Assembly: GCA_949987565.1 (NCBI GenBank)
Contig: OX465102.1
Span: forward strand, 11,486,763 to 11,550,762
Reading direction: 5' to 3'
From: Luidia sarsii
Taxonomy: Eukaryota > Echinodermata > Asteroidea > Paxillosida > Luidiidae
Length of the DNA: 64,000 nucleotides
Both the position numbers and the translations under genes were made by a program. The notes beneath the pieces were generated by a model, which saw nothing but the letters and a program-made list of their open reading frames with translations, ran no database searches and was not told the origin of the DNA. Positions 1 through 13,116 of the stretch are shown here, piece after piece; position 1 is the stretch's first letter; each line of letters starts with the position of its first letter.

Positions 1-864
1 TGAGACTATTTTTGTTATGTACAGGCAGCCCTATTCTCATTTTTAAATCCCCTTTGGGAACAATTCAGGCTCTGAGTGTCTGAAAACATGCCTTTTCTTG
101 TCTTTCTTTCGCGCACCAGGAACTAATCAGAATGGATTCGAGGAACGCTCGGTAGTTAATAAACGTCAGCTTGTGTACTAGGTTATTCTTTATCCCCTCA
201 CAAAAGAAAATATATAGGTGTCTATAGGCTCATGTCAAGGACTGTTTTTGCGTCAAAAGAACAGGATCATGTGAGGATAATGCTGCCTGTCAATCGCCTC
301 TCCCCTGACAAACCAGGATAAACGAGGCGGGAGGGAACTGGATAACAAAAAAAGAAAAGAAGCAACTACTCTATACATACAACATCGTGCATGGGAAAAA
401 TTGCAGGCCCCGTTTCACACAGGTCAGGTGGGCCCGCGTTGAAGTCTCATTGTGCTGGAAATTTGTCGAAACTCCTAGTCGTAACCTTCGGGCAATTAAT
501 TTCAGCACTGTCATTGCATCCGCGTATTTGCTGCCTTTTCTGTACTGCAAAAAGGGCATGTATTGCAATACGTGCGCTTAGTTTAGTATTACGGTGAATC
601 ACCATGCGTTAAAAATTTTTAAACCTGACTAGAGAATCCGGATTTTGATTAGCTTTGGAATGACACGTCATATTAAATATTAATTTGATCTGTTGCACCT
701 GACCCTTATAGGATAAAGAGTCGGGACAAATTTCTGGTGGAACCGGTGACGATGTTCCAAAGATCTAGACACATTCCTGGGAAACTTTGAAAAGTAGGGC
801 TAAAAAGACTCATTTTTAAGTTAGACTTGAAGGTTTGCCTGGTGGAAAACTAGGCTATATTTTG

Positions 865-1030
865 TGGAAGGTTTGCGGTGACACCATGTAACACTTCTCT
901 TTCCAGCATGCAGCATTGGAATCCATGCTGACGACGGACAGAGTACACACAAAACGTTGAGTTACCGGCTCTATTCAGAGCCACACTCCTCGAAAGTGAA
1001 GCGCTACATGGTCTCACTGCAAACCTTCCA
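865..1030. mobile_element. foldback element, GGTTTGCGGTGACACC family
   Basis: The left arm starts TGGAAGGTTTGCGGTGACAC and the right arm ends CTCACTGCAAACCTTCCA. The centre reads ACGTTGAGTTACCGGCTCTA, as in the copy at 45191-45343. Arms are about 40 bases with mismatches. Confidence 0.75.
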
Positions 1031-1090
1031 TTTTTAAATTGCGGTTGATCATTCGGCCTAGTTTTTCTCTAAGTATTATGGAAAATCTTA

Positions 1091-1136
1091 AAATTTAGTG
1101 GGCCTGACGTTTCGATCCTAGCAGGACCTTTCTCTT
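1091..1136 (+). repeat. dispersed repeat copy, CCTGACGTTTCGATCC core
   Basis: It reads AAATTTAGTGGGCCTGACG then TTTCGATCCTAGCAGGACC. It matches one arm of the perfect inverted repeat at 34016-34125 and is followed by the CAGTAAGCAGTTTGCAACA module found beside many copies. Confidence 0.85.
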
Positions 1137-1184
1137 TAGTCAGTAAGCAGTTTGCAACATTTTTGTATATCACCTTTTATTATG

Positions 1185-1275
1185 GAAAATGGCAAAGAAA
1201 ATTTGACCGGACCGGCACATGGACTGGACCTCTGGTTTTGCGTACCAGCGGTCATACCATCTGAGCTGTTAGATA
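1185..1275 (-). mobile_element. tRNA-like SINE head (reverse)
   Basis: On the minus strand it carries the CAGATGG...CTGGTACGCAAAACCAGAG anticodon-like arm and a decayed B box, followed by a GCCATTTTC tail. One of about a dozen related copies. Confidence 0.6.
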
Positions 1276-2358
1276 TTGGTTTAAGTTCCCAAATAGTCAA
1301 CTGTATTCACCTGTGGGATGCCACTCAGAAGCATACCGTGTATCTCCAGATGATCACGCCACCATTTTCATTCAGATGTCAACAAAAATCGATGCAAGCC
1401 TGGCTACAGCAAATTTGTTTTTTACATTGAAATTTACACAAAATAAGCACGCTCTCAGATTCGATCAAGCGATGGAGTGATGGGGGCTATGAAGGCTAGG
1501 AACTTTGTATTTAGTAGGCCAAGGTTACCTACCCCCCCCTTCCAACCTAGCCCAGCAGGGATGCCCTCCGAGATGAAAAGGCTCAAGCCAGGCCCTGCTG
1601 TGAATGGCACCACAGGCGTCATGGTTTCGACAATCTCAGGTACCCAGGCCACGGCTTTTTGCCGATTCTGCAAAAATAAGTTCCAAATCATATCATCCCA
1701 ACAACTCGCTTCTTTATGTCGTCGAGTGTCGTCGATTTTTATTTTTTTAAATATTTTTTTTGGGGGAACCTTTTCGCACCGAACGTGGTCAGGACCATGT
1801 CAGGATTAATGCATCCTTTAAAATGATGATTACGTTTTGGGGATTAGATAGGAAAGTTTGCATGCTGGGTTCGCAGTGTGAGAGACTGCTTGTCATCTCC
1901 ATAGTTTTGCGTGGCTCTGAGAAGAGCCTTATTTATTTCTTTTATTCGGATACAATCTGAAACTGCAGGACCTCCATCAGAGGCTAAAATGTTGTTAACT
2001 CCTTAGTTTAGGCCTATATACTGATTCGAATAAAATACAAAATACGGAGTCCTTTGGGGAAAAGCCCTGTTTGGATCGAAATGTCAGGCCTTCAACACAG
2101 TTTGATAACCTGGGTGATAAAGGTCACAGTGTTATCAAAGTTCATTGATAGGAAAGTGATAGGAAAGTAGGATGATCTCACCATTGTCTAGTGAGTAGTT
2201 AACATGCTTCAACACGATAGTTGATGCTACAATAAGTGAAAATAATTCCCATATTGGGTAAATATTCTTACACATTAGAAGTAGGCCTATGTAAAAAATA
2301 TTGCAAACTGCTGACTGACTTAATTTAGGAAAGTACAAATCTCAAAAAGGGTACTGAG

Positions 2359-2424
2359 GGCCTGACGTTTAGATCCTAGCAGGACCTTTCTCATAGGTCC
2401 AGCAAGGATTGAAACGTCAGGCTC
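2359..2424. repeat. inverted pair of the TCGAAACGTCAGGCC-core repeat
   Basis: The first half reads CCTGACGTTTAGATCCTAGC and the second AAGGATTGAAACGTCAGGC, facing each other across about 20 bases. Confidence 0.8.
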
Positions 2425-2495
2425 ATTTACACACTAACATCAAGCAAACATGTTGCAAATTGGGTGGCGACCAGAACGACTCGAAATGTACGAAT

Positions 2496-2575
2496 TCCGA
2501 TGGGAAGACTGCTGGTACGCAAAGCCACTAGATGCCTCGGGTTCAAATCCCAGCCCAGTCGAAGTTTTCTTCGCA
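2496..2575 (+). mobile_element. tRNA-like SINE head
   Basis: It contains GATGGGAAGACTGCTGGTAC (A box to anticodon arm), GGTTCAAATCCCAGCCCAGT (B box region) and a GAAGTTTTCTTCGCA tail. The acceptor stem does not pair, so this is not a working tRNA gene. Confidence 0.7.
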
Positions 2576-3185
2576 CTTTTTTCAATCATATACATTTTCT
2601 TTCATTTAGGTTTTCATTTTCGGAGTATAATCTTTCAGCGACTCATGAATACTGCAAGTCTGAAGGAAGTTGAATCTGCTGAGTATTTTGTCTAATTCGT
2701 TTTTATGGCACGCCAATAATTCCTGGCAGGCTAGTGGACATTATCAGGTTGTCATGCTCCGTAATTGTCAACCGATGAGGATGATACAGGCCTGGTAATA
2801 ATCCTCTCGATGGGTAAATGGGTCCCATTGTAAACAGGAAACCTAGTTGCCCAGTGAAGCGACATTATAGCGTCGGCAAGACGACGCAAAGAATGATATA
2901 CCGGTATTCCGTTGTGGTGATCATTTCGCGAATCATCGGAATGAATCTATAGTGGTTTGCACACATACAATGGGCCTACGCTGGCAATTAATGACAGTCG
3001 GTACCAAAACAGGAAATCCTGTGTCCGTTGTTTGCACTCCACCGGCCAATTGTGGAGGGTTTTTTTTTTCAGCCCTGGGAGTTTGATAATGAAACCAGCG
3101 CAAAAACAGACAGAGTGCTTTTGTATTGCTAACAGTGCTTGCAATAGCTTGGGGATATCTCTGAATATCAGGAAGTAAGATTTTG

Positions 3186-3310
3186 AAAATGGCAAAGTAA
3201 AAATTGACCTGAACGGGATTTGAACCGAAGACCTCGGGTTTTGCGTACTAGCGCTCTCACCATCTAATCTATTTATCAGCCCTTATATCTCAAAATAGTC
3301 AACTAGTCTA
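3186..3310 (-). mobile_element. tRNA-like SINE copy (reverse)
   Basis: The plus strand reads GGGATTTGAACCGAAGACCT and GCGCTCTCACCATCTAATCT, the reverse of a tRNA B box and A box. It is flanked by TGGCAAAGTAAAAATTGAC and CAAAATAGTCAACTAG, which recur in other copies. Confidence 0.7.
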
Positions 3311-3729
3311 GGCTATGTAAAGTATAAGCACTGATATCAGTAGTGGCCGCAAAGAATGCAGGATGCGATACTGGCTTCCTGCAGTGTCCAGATTTGTGTT
3401 ATCTTAGGTCACCTTCTGGCCATCAGAGCACATTGTCAGATGGCCAATAGAATTTGTTATAGTGGCCAAGAAGTAAACAAACAACAACTCATATAGTTTA
3501 AGATAATTTATATGCAGTGCAACAACTCACGCTGCACCGGTACTTTTTCCTGTATAGGTTTCAGCTGGCCACTGACGTACACCAATACCACCCTCTATGT
3601 CTGAAAAAAGTTAGCAATTTTCCTTCCCACGGCAGGGTTTTCTTCAAAACAATCCCATGGTTGACGGATGGAGCCGAAACTTACGCAAGTAGGTGTGCGG
3701 AAACGATTCTTTGACCTCTGCTAAATAAT

Positions 3730-3805
3730 GGTGTACTGTTCGCTCAGCTGGTAGAACGCTGGGTTTTCAAACCAGACTGGGTTCAAATCCCGGTCAAGCC
3801 AAGTC
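3730..3805 (+). mobile_element. tRNA-like SINE head or tRNA pseudogene
   Basis: GCTCAGCTGGTAGAACGCTG and GGGTTCAAATCCCGGTC are good A and B boxes, and TTTTCAA could form an anticodon loop. The acceptor arms do not pair, which argues for a SINE head over a functional tRNA. Confidence 0.6.
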
Positions 3806-4869
3806 AATGGATGAAATATTCTCAGCCTGCATCTTTTGTAAAGTTTTGTAAACAGAAAGATGACTCCTCCCACCAAACAAAGTAACATATATGCATTTTC
3901 TTGTTTCATGCTTCCTGCCTGATGCAAACTCAAACAATATTTTTGGAACTATGACCCTTCACGAAACGAAGGATTAAAGCTGTGGCTTGGCCTCAGTGAG
4001 TGGGTTCATTGGGCAGGCTTTCGACTGACAGCAGTTTCTTTTTCAAGCCATTGAATTCTCTGCACGCCAGAGGCAATCAAGCCATTAAAAAGGGCAAACC
4101 GCAACCTGTATAGTCTGCATGTATGTTATATTAATAAATATACATTATTTTCAGGTTCTGTGTGACGTGGACGAAGCATGAGCCGGCCAAGCCTGAGCCA
4201 AGGTTGGATCCGTAAAGGGCCTGCCATGGGATATTTTCTTTTGAGGTGGGGGGGGGGGGGGGTAGGGTTGAAATCAGCAAACCATAAATATTGGTGAATA
4301 AGGAAGACTGCAGACGAGGAAATCGGGCGAACGGCGTTGGAACAGAGCGGGCCGGCTAAATTGTTGATTTAAACTTTCTCAATGCTGGCTATTGTCGGAG
4401 TCACTCGGTGAAGAGATTGTTTGTTATCTTTAGTCTCTGCTTCTTTTCCCGTCATTTGAGTACAGACCCATCTTTCAGAGCGGACACACAATCAGATAGA
4501 CATCATGTCTGTGAAAATAGATCTACAGTAGGCCTATAGGCTACCCTTCCCTCCCTATACACACACACTCACCCATCGATGTCAATACTGCATTAGTCAT
4601 TCCCACTGACATGGGATAGAAATCTCATACGATCTACTGACCACAATACTGCTCAATATTTGCACATCATATTGCTCACTGCTCACTGACTCAAATAAGC
4701 AAAATGCAAATATCAAACGCGCCAAGAGTCTGACATGTTTAATATCTTGCCAGGTTAACATATTAGCATGGCAGGGCCGCCTGAATGTTTGAGTCATTAT
4801 TTCATTATTTTTTCTGAAAGCATTCGTGACTGAAATCTGAACCATTTTACTGCCTAATAAAAATATGGG

Positions 4870-4978
4870 AAAAACAGAGGCCTCAGGTTGAAATCCCGAT
4901 CCAGTCAAAGTTTTCCCAGTGCAATCTTTTAACTTATTTTTTTTCTTCAAAAGTTCCCAGTCAGTTTTTATCATTGGT
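4870..4978 (+). mobile_element. SINE 3' part with B-box remnant
   Basis: GGTTGAAATCCCGATCCAGT is followed by CAAAGTTTTCCCAGTG and AAAAGTTCCCAGTCAGTTTT. This gives the layout of the SINE body: tRNA head, then a GTTCCCAGTCAG block. Confidence 0.6.
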
Positions 4979-5989
4979 TAATTTTTGTTTGTTAAAGAAA
5001 TGTGCATTAGTAGACTGTTGTAGTTTTGTTACTGATGTTTAATTTTGACTGTTCTAATGGCCATTCGCCATCAGTTAAAATCGTTGGTACCTTCAGGTCC
5101 TCAGTTTGGAAAATGAAAACAAAAACAGCAGGTGAAATTGGACAGATTATAATCGTAGGGTTTATGTTCTTCCAATACTCAGCAACTGGCAGTTACTCCT
5201 GAAATGAAGTTCGGTTGCCTGATGATTCGATACCGGTATTAACAAAATGGACCTTTCTCAAGGACAGAATGCCTCCCTTCTTTACGACTTCTGTTAATTA
5301 AAGCAGATTTTGAGAAAGATACTGCTTGATGTATCGAAATGTCAGGCCGTAAGATTTGAATATAGCTAGGCCTATTTGGGAATGATCGAAGCCAGTATAA
5401 GCAGTTATGGCAACATTTTCTGTGTTGCTCTATAATGTTTTGAAGGTTATGGCTGGGTTAGGATTAAGCCAAATCAGATTGCCCGCCAGAACTGCAAATA
5501 TAGAAGGTATCGCTAATCAAACAATAGCAGAATGCAAATATGTAAATCCAAGAGTAAACACACGAACATTTCCGGAATCGAAAAGGTATGTTTTTTCTCG
5601 AATGTTATAAGCGCATTACGCTCGAGTACCAATGACATGGACCCAATGACATGGACCCCCCCCACCCGTAGTAACGGTTGTCGCCCCCGGAAACTTCCAA
5701 GGCGGGAAATTTCTGTTTGATGTGGGCACAGATATTGCCACGAGACGGTTGGCAAACATAAAAGCCAGTGTGAGTGGCCTTGTCCGTTATTGAACAAACA
5801 CCCTCGCATGGGCTCAGTCATAATGTCAGGATCGGTGCCATGCACACAGCATAGCACATGTGCTCCAACAGCCGGCTCGAGTGTGAGTGGGTACGGGTCT
5901 GCGTCTCTGTTTTTCAGTAATTTCTGACGATTGATCGCATTGGAAAATAATAATTCTGATCCTTCAGCGAGCGCGCCGGTTTTTTTTTT

Positions 5990-6916
5990 ATATGATTATA
6001 CCAACCAGTGGTGTATTGTTCCTTGTCTGTGAGTTAAGATCACGGATTACGCTAGATCGTCGCCTGGATTATTATACATAAGGGGGACAAGCATCATCAT
6101 GTTGATGCATTGTTGGTGAGAGAAAGGGTGTAGGACTAGGAGTGAGAGGAAATCTCTCTGCCTCAGTGTGATTTGGTCGGAGGTTTACAGCCACGTCGAG
6201 CGCAGTACGAGTACAGCTTTTACTACTACTACTAGTACTAGTCCTGCTTGACGCCTCAGCATCTGCAAGACAAATTGGCTTACACGTACTGCACAATCGG
6301 CTTAAGTTAACTTAAAGTATCATCATCCAGACGAGAGCTTGCCTCTATCCTTCTCTCAGCAACCGGCTCGCAGAGCCGACCGGCTTTTGAGGTCATCATC
6401 ACATCGTCAACAAAAGGCCGACTGAGATTGGAGTGCGGTCTCCCGGCTCCCGGTGGGCGGGCAGATAGAGCAGAAACCCGTCGAGGTCCTACGACCTCAT
6501 GGTCCTACCTGTTCTCCCTGCCATTGATATATCACTCCAGAAAGAGATTCCCGTGCACGGGTGTCACCTGCGAGCATTGCTTGATGGATGCACATTGCAC
6601 AGGAGGAGTGCCGAGTCTTGGTTGTTGCTCTGGAAAATTGATCGACTGATCACTGCTACTACTACTAGTACTTTTAGTAGTACTACTACTAGTACTAGCT
6701 AGTGTAGTATATATAGTGCTACCGCTAGTGCTAGCAAAGCGTTGGCCAGTCTGGCAATCTAGCCTCCCGGGAGTCTAGTCATCGCCTCAGCTTCAACGGC
6801 GGACATATCTCAGAGGAGTCAATTAATTGATTGCACCTGTAGGCAGACTATCATGCGGACTCTCATCTGAACTTAAGATTGTGGATTGTGGTCCACAAGA
6901 ACCAAGGCTAATCCAG
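5990..6916 (+). other. candidate untranslated first exon / promoter region
   Basis: This block is more CpG-containing than its surroundings, lacks the dispersed repeats and ends at a strong donor, AATCCAG|GTATGTG (6916/6917). It has no long open frame, as expected for a 5' UTR exon. It includes AGTACT/ACTACT microsatellite palindromes near 6215-6245 and 6650-6705. It could belong to the TRIM2/3 gene 36 kb downstream or to an unseen transcript. Confidence 0.25.
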
Positions 6917-7019
6917 GTATGTGTTTATATTACTTAGTTATTACTACAATAATACTATTAGTATTAGCTACCGGTACAGTAACTTTAACCCCATTTTACT
7001 CCTTTTTAAAACATTTTTA

Positions 7020-7049
7020 GATTTCGATCGTCGTACAACGATCGAAATC
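7020..7049. repeat. perfect 12-bp hairpin GATTTCGATCGT
   Basis: GATTTCGATCGT, a six-base loop, then its exact reverse complement. A second 12-bp hairpin (ATTACAGTCCTA) lies at 7265-7304 with an AT-rich loop. Confidence 0.9.
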
Positions 7050-10000
7050 CGAAAATGAAACAGTACAACTAAAAAGTAAAAGGCTAAAGATACTGAATAC
7101 TGTAGTTACGGTAAACGTAATCGTCATCCTATGCGACCTCAGGGAGGATGAGGGTTACGGTTGCCGCAACTAAAGTTACTGTATCTATGTTTCTATATAC
7201 CTGTACATGTAGAGTGTAGACTACTAATTGTTACGAATTGTTACTTTATTGTATAATTATCTTTATTACAGTCCTAGTATATAATATATTATTAGGACTG
7301 TAATATTTTCAATAAGAAATACAAACAAGTGGGACATTTTTTTAATAGTTTTTTTTAATGCCTCCTACACCATAAAATGATGTGAAAAAACCCTAAATCC
7401 ACAGTAGACCAACTACTTGCTGAACAAATTGGGATCGCTGTGTTTTGTGTTCAAAACATACACTTAGCTATTCTTACAATGAACCACAAAATTCACAATT
7501 TATTTGGGGGAAAATGTAAGTCCAATTTGTTTGACAAGTGGTTGTGCCAGACAATGGCTATTGTCTACATAACAATAGGTGATCTATTATTGATTGTTCC
7601 CCCACCTTTTTACAGTGTAGGGATTAATACTGAAATCTTTCCGAAGAGGGACTGGGAACTTCTGAACAATTTTGTAATTAATGGCACAGAAAATGAAAAA
7701 AAACCCACAAAAAACCCAGAAGGTTGTTGACTGTTTTTTCTTAAGTTCCAAGTAAGTTTTTTCTTCTAGTATTATTTAATTTGACTTAAATTGGACAAGC
7801 TGCATCTACTTTATGTGATCCCCGACCTGCAGCAGCTGTAGCCAGGATTACAACTATTGGTTATCTGCATCGCACCTGCTACTATGATTGTGATAGAAAA
7901 AAGGAGGGGTGATCTTTCGAGATTTTCATCAATGGCCTAAAATGTACAGGGTCTGGAATTTACATATTTGTAGGAGGAAGGTGTTGAGAGAGATCTTTGA
8001 GACAGGTCCTGCTAAAGTGCTAGGATCAAAACGTCAAGCCCTCAAAACTCAGCCAAAATTAGCCAGAGTAGCTGTAGCTGTTAATCTCCTTATTCCAGTT
8101 TCTGAAATTTGATTGTCTTGTGATGCATGCCCACATTTTGTTTCTATGTATATATTTTTAGGGAGGCCAAACACAGTTAATATCGTTTCTGCCTGTGAAA
8201 ATATTCTGTTCTCTCATGGGACATTTTTTTGGGGGGTGGCCTCAGCCCACACACATGAAGATTAAATGACTCACCCAATGCTATGTACATGGAGTATTTC
8301 TTGGCATGGATTTTTAAGTGCGACCACATTTAGACCGTGTATGTGTGGAATGTTTGGATGGAGGACTGTGCAGGAACTTGTAACCATTATATGGCTGATT
8401 CCACTGCACAAATAATGGAGATTTGAATGTCTCAAAATGTCAGACCCCCGAAGATTGACTTTAAATTTCTTCCTTCTCAATTGTCTTCTGCCTCCACTTA
8501 TGTTCAGTCTTTGTTTGTCTGCTTGTGCATTTTTGTGTTTTGGGGGATGTTCAGCTCAATCAGTATTTGTTTTTTTCATTGATTAATTTCTTTTTTTAAA
8601 TGGCAAAGAAATCTTTGATTGGACCAGGAACTGAACTCGAGACATCTGGTTTTGCAAGTTTCTCTATTTCTTTGTCAATTTTTCTCCCGTTCTTTTGTTC
8701 CATCATAAAATTATAGTGTGTTCATTTGTAAATTCGATTTGATCACATTGAATTATTTGAATGGTCATTTTCTTCATTCCTTCATTTTTCATAGAGCAAA
8801 GAAACAGTTTCCTTGCCCTATGGTTTGTTCAAGTGTCAGTTTTTCCAGCTTTTGTTCACTCATGTGTTTGTTTGTTTGTTTGCCCATCTGTTCCATCACT
8901 CTTTAACTTGCTGAAGTCATTTATTTGTTGTTCTGTTTTTCATTTGGCCATTTGTTATTTTGGTTTGTATCTAATCTACATTATCCTGGTCCATTCTTGC
9001 ATTCTTCTATACTTTATGAGTCCATACCTTTGGCCTTTTCTTTTTGCCCATCAAGGTATTTGACATCAATCTCTGACACCCAGGGAGATTATCAGGAGAT
9101 TCCACATCACCCCACAAGGCACAACACACGCCTCAGGGAGTGCCCAATACCTACCAGCGATCCAGACCAGGCCCCAGGCAAGCCAAGGTCATAGGTCGAT
9201 CCCCTCATCATCCCGGTAGTAGACTGGACCCTCCCAGTCACCCCTTGGGGCACTGGGTACATATGTGATCTTAGGGAGCTCAACCCTCCCCACATAACCG
9301 TGCATGGAATTCTCTCCTTCAGAGGCCATAGCACAGTGTCCTATGCTGAGATCAGCTGTCTCACAGCTAGTAACATGTACTGTACACTGAGCACACAGCA
9401 TACACACCCAGTGCATTGCTCCAACCATCCCCAGCTTCCCTGCAGCAGCCATCAGTTGTCGGCATCGCTGTGAGTAAGGATACGTGCGTGACCAGGTACC
9501 AGCAGAAAGTCTTCCATGAGGTAAGACCATTTTGTCTGGTTTTTTTTAAGGGCGGGATCCCTTCCCCTCACACAAAATATTAGGAGAGCTGAGTTTGTCC
9601 ACCCGTGTATTGTACATTAACATTGAGTTTAGGAGTCAAGCTGCACTGAACTGAAGAAAGGTGTTGATCTCAGCCTTCTGATCTCGACATCATCCACAGG
9701 CCACAAAAATGTGTTGATGCACACTGCACAGTGATTGGAACTCTTAGCATGTATAGTATGAACAACTATGTTTGTTCTTAGGGAGCTCCTCCATACATGT
9801 GCTGTGCAGGGGTGGTGTATGACTCTATGAGGTTTGCTGTCATGCTGTGCTGAAATTTTGTCTTTCATTTCATAGCCTGTTACCACAGACACGTGAATTG
9901 AATGATATCCACAAGCGACAGAAATGTAATGATGTACTGTACAATGTACATGGGCGTGAGCATGCAGTGTGTTGATTTCAATCAGCATGTGCAGTAGTGT

Positions 10001-10275
10001 CAGCCACGGCTCACCTCCATAGAGATTAGGTGCATTTAAGCGACGAAAACCCAATAATTGGTTTGACATCCAGATTGCTCCTGGGAATTTTAGTGTGCTT
10101 AGCAGTGTACAAATATTCACCATACCCAGCCCGACACTGGAAATAACCTATAGCTAGTTCTTGAATGACTGTCAGAATGTACATGTGCCCATATTTAAGC
10201 ACGCACATGTAATTGTTCTTACAATAAATGGTGGTTGGTATGCTTGGTACACAAAATTAAACAAACCAATGAAAA

Positions 10276-10362
10276 ACTGACTGGGAACTTTTGAACATAT
10301 TGAAAAAATGGCAATGAAAATTGACAACTTTGACTGGACCAGGATTTGGACCCGAGACCTCT
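10276..10362 (-). mobile_element. tRNA-like SINE copy (reverse)
   Basis: The plus strand runs GACTGGGAACTTTTGAACAT, then TGGCAATGAAAATTGAC, then GACTGGACCAGGATTTGGAC and CCGAGACCTC: tail, body and B-box end of the SINE in reverse. It is followed by a core repeat ending AAATGTCAGGCCTTCC. Confidence 0.7.
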
Positions 10363-12989
10363 ATTTTTGCTTTTTTTGTTTTGTCTCATAGAGGCAGGGA
10401 CAAAATGTCAGGCCTTCCTAATTTTTGATACAGTGTGTGTCTGCCTGTCTGGAAGTTGTTGTTTTTGTGCTGTTTTGACTGTCACAAGCCCCGGTGGTCT
10501 TGTGAATGTTTATCCCGGCCCCAAATTGAACCCTACAGTCTACACTTCAAAGAATGTCCACATCTGATTTCATCAGATCTGACTGTGCTGGAAACCCCTT
10601 CAAAGATGGGATTAGTAGAAATGTGTACATGCGTCATGATGTGTGCACTGTCTACAGACACCAGACATATAATTATATATGTGCCCTATGCTACAGCGAT
10701 GGTTTTTTTTTTTAAAGGCCGCATCATCTGGAACATTGAGGAACTATCACAAAGGACAGAGCAGAAGATTGAAGGACTTCTGTGGAATCTCTTGCCAATT
10801 AGGTGTGCAGGGGCGCTGTGCAGTTCATTCTTGTTTGGAGTGGAACTCTTCAAGCACCTTTTTCTCTTTAATAGACAGATGGTGGCTATACTGGCACTGC
10901 TGTGGCCTGCAGCTCTGGAGATCTCTCTGTCTTGTGCTAGGTCTGAAGCAACTGCAATATTTACAGTATTTCCACCCGCCCATTTCTTGATACCATTCCC
11001 ATACTGGAAGCCCCTGTTCATTTGCTATCTGGGTATATATCTGGGAATATCAGGGCATTTCTGGGAATAACCTGGGTATATCTGGGTATCTGGGTGTATC
11101 GGGGGGGGGGGTGTTCTAACGATAATCACTACCCGGTAATTTAAAAAGGGTCTCACCCATGTATATAATTATATCAACCCTTTTCTCGCCTCATGGTGCA
11201 CTTGGAATTGTACACAGAGCTAAGTTGGCTATGTTCAGGATATTCCAAACAAATGTACCTTGTGTAGTGTGTACATGTTCATAAATCCTCTGGTTGATCA
11301 AAGCTTTGGACAAATCACACATAAAAGTCCTTGTTTCATTCAAAATGCCCTTTCCATTTGACTGATAAGACATCAAAATTGGCTCAAAGTTCAAATGTCA
11401 AGGCTGTATAGTGTTCCATAACATGCCCATTTTACCAGTAATGCCCTGCTTTTATTTCGAGGAACCTTCCATTTTACTTACCGATGCCCTCTTTGGCAAT
11501 GGGAAAGTAATCTGTTTTTTTTTTTTCTGAGGGAGGGGGATATATATACTGTACATACAGTCACTGATTCACTTTGCTCAAATCAGTAGAAACAAATTAC
11601 ATACTTCCAATTTTCCGAACAAGCCTAATAAATAAATAAAGGTGGACATTGGGAGAAATTTATTTTCCTGGCATCTGCACTTTTATCTTGACGGCGTCGT
11701 CTGATGGACGCCAAGCCTTTCTGCGGTCTGCATCAAATCCTATACTATATGTACACGGCTTGGTGCACATGTGGTAAGCTGACTGGCCCCAACCAGACAG
11801 ACAGACAGACAGACTCACATTCATGCCATTCATTCTTAGGGAGAGTGGAGAAAAACAAGGCTGAGGTTAATGCACAGTCTCTGTTGATATATTTTTTTCC
11901 TGAGTCTTGCCAAGGGGAGAAAGACACGCTGTATTTTCTAGGATGTACACGTACAGTACAATATATCGAGGCCTCCTCACACTGGCCTCTCAACCTGGGT
12001 TGAAACAATTGAAAAAATTGATCTGTCAACCCCACATGCAATCCGGCATCGTTCCATATCTGATTCATGCAAGCCAGGCTCATTTTCGAGGTGAGTTCTA
12101 CCCCGAGATTACCACGAACGATTCTCATTAGACTTGAGCAGCCATGTAGCGATCTGAGCGAGTGCAATTGTCGCATACTGTGCATGCACAAACAATGATG
12201 ACCTTTCTACCGTTAATCAAATTGCAAGAGAAAATCTTAAACCTGTTCCCAAGCAGGGTTGAGTACAACTCGGGGTTGGCATGGGGTGGAACATTTTCAG
12301 ATGTGAATCATTGCCAATTTTTAACCTCGCTTCAACCCCAAATTTGTCAGATATCACAAGGCTTAGATCAGTAGATAGTAGACACATGTACATAGTTCAA
12401 GCCTACTTTTTTTCTTGTTCAACTGATATGGGTTTGGGTACTGACATTTGTATTAGAAAGAAGGAATCACAGTCAAGGCTAGACAAAAGGGCTGTTCACA
12501 TTGTGCAAATAATCGCAATTTGAATCGCAATTCAAGAACCTTTTTTCTGCTTACGTTAACCAAAAATCCCCCTGCAAAAAACGCCCCCCAAAAATAGCAA
12601 TGCAAAAAATACCGACCTGATTGTGGTTAGCATTTTGGTGCAATGACGCATTTGTGTCCTTGAGGGTGGCCCATGCAGGTAGATATAAACAAGCATTCAC
12701 ATCCTGTCAGTGAGAGCATGGGCGGTGCATTGTGGGATTAAAAACCTGTTTCAGTGGAGCGTTTACACTCCGCTTGACAAATAATCACGATTATTTAGAA
12801 AAGTCACGCTATTAGTGGAGTCTGAATCACAATTCCAATGCCACAAATGATCCTGACGATTGTGTCCGCAAACACCAAGTTTAGTTTGAACTGCTAAAAA
12901 AACCATAGCCTGCCTTCTCAATCGGAACTATTGACTTTTTTTTTTAATTCTTCCTGACGCTGGTGCATTGGGTAGCATGACCTGGGAAG

Positions 12990-13116
12990 GATTTCACAAA
13001 GCCTTACGTTGCATCAGCTTATGATGGATAACCCGTCGTAAGTCGTGATAGTATGGTTTCTGTGCATCGCTCATCATCTTGCGATGGGTTGTAAGTTACA
13101 ATGAGTTTGATGAAAT
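12990..13116. mobile_element. MITE-like element, TTTCACAAAGCCTTACG end
   Basis: It starts GATTTCACAAAGCCTTACG and ends AATGAGTTTGATGAAAT, with internal TTGCGATGGGTTGTAAGT. A second copy in the opposite orientation lies at 42066-42206. Confidence 0.65.

Larger units (their letters stand above)
1..5989. other. gene-free repeat-rich stretch
   Basis: No coding region is supported. It holds a foldback copy (865-1030), dispersed TCGAAACGTCAGGCC-core repeats (1091, about 2074, 2359, about 5335) and at least five tRNA-like SINE heads (1185, 2496, 3186, 3730, 4870). A poly-G run lies near 4248. Confidence 0.8.

Noticed and set aside
3730..3805. Functional tRNA gene
   Set aside because: Good A and B boxes, but the acceptor stem does not pair and related SINE copies are nearby.
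10435..11070. 211-codon plus frame
   Set aside because: No domain, no repeat-family protein motif and no splice context that I could support; starts inside a repeat remnant.
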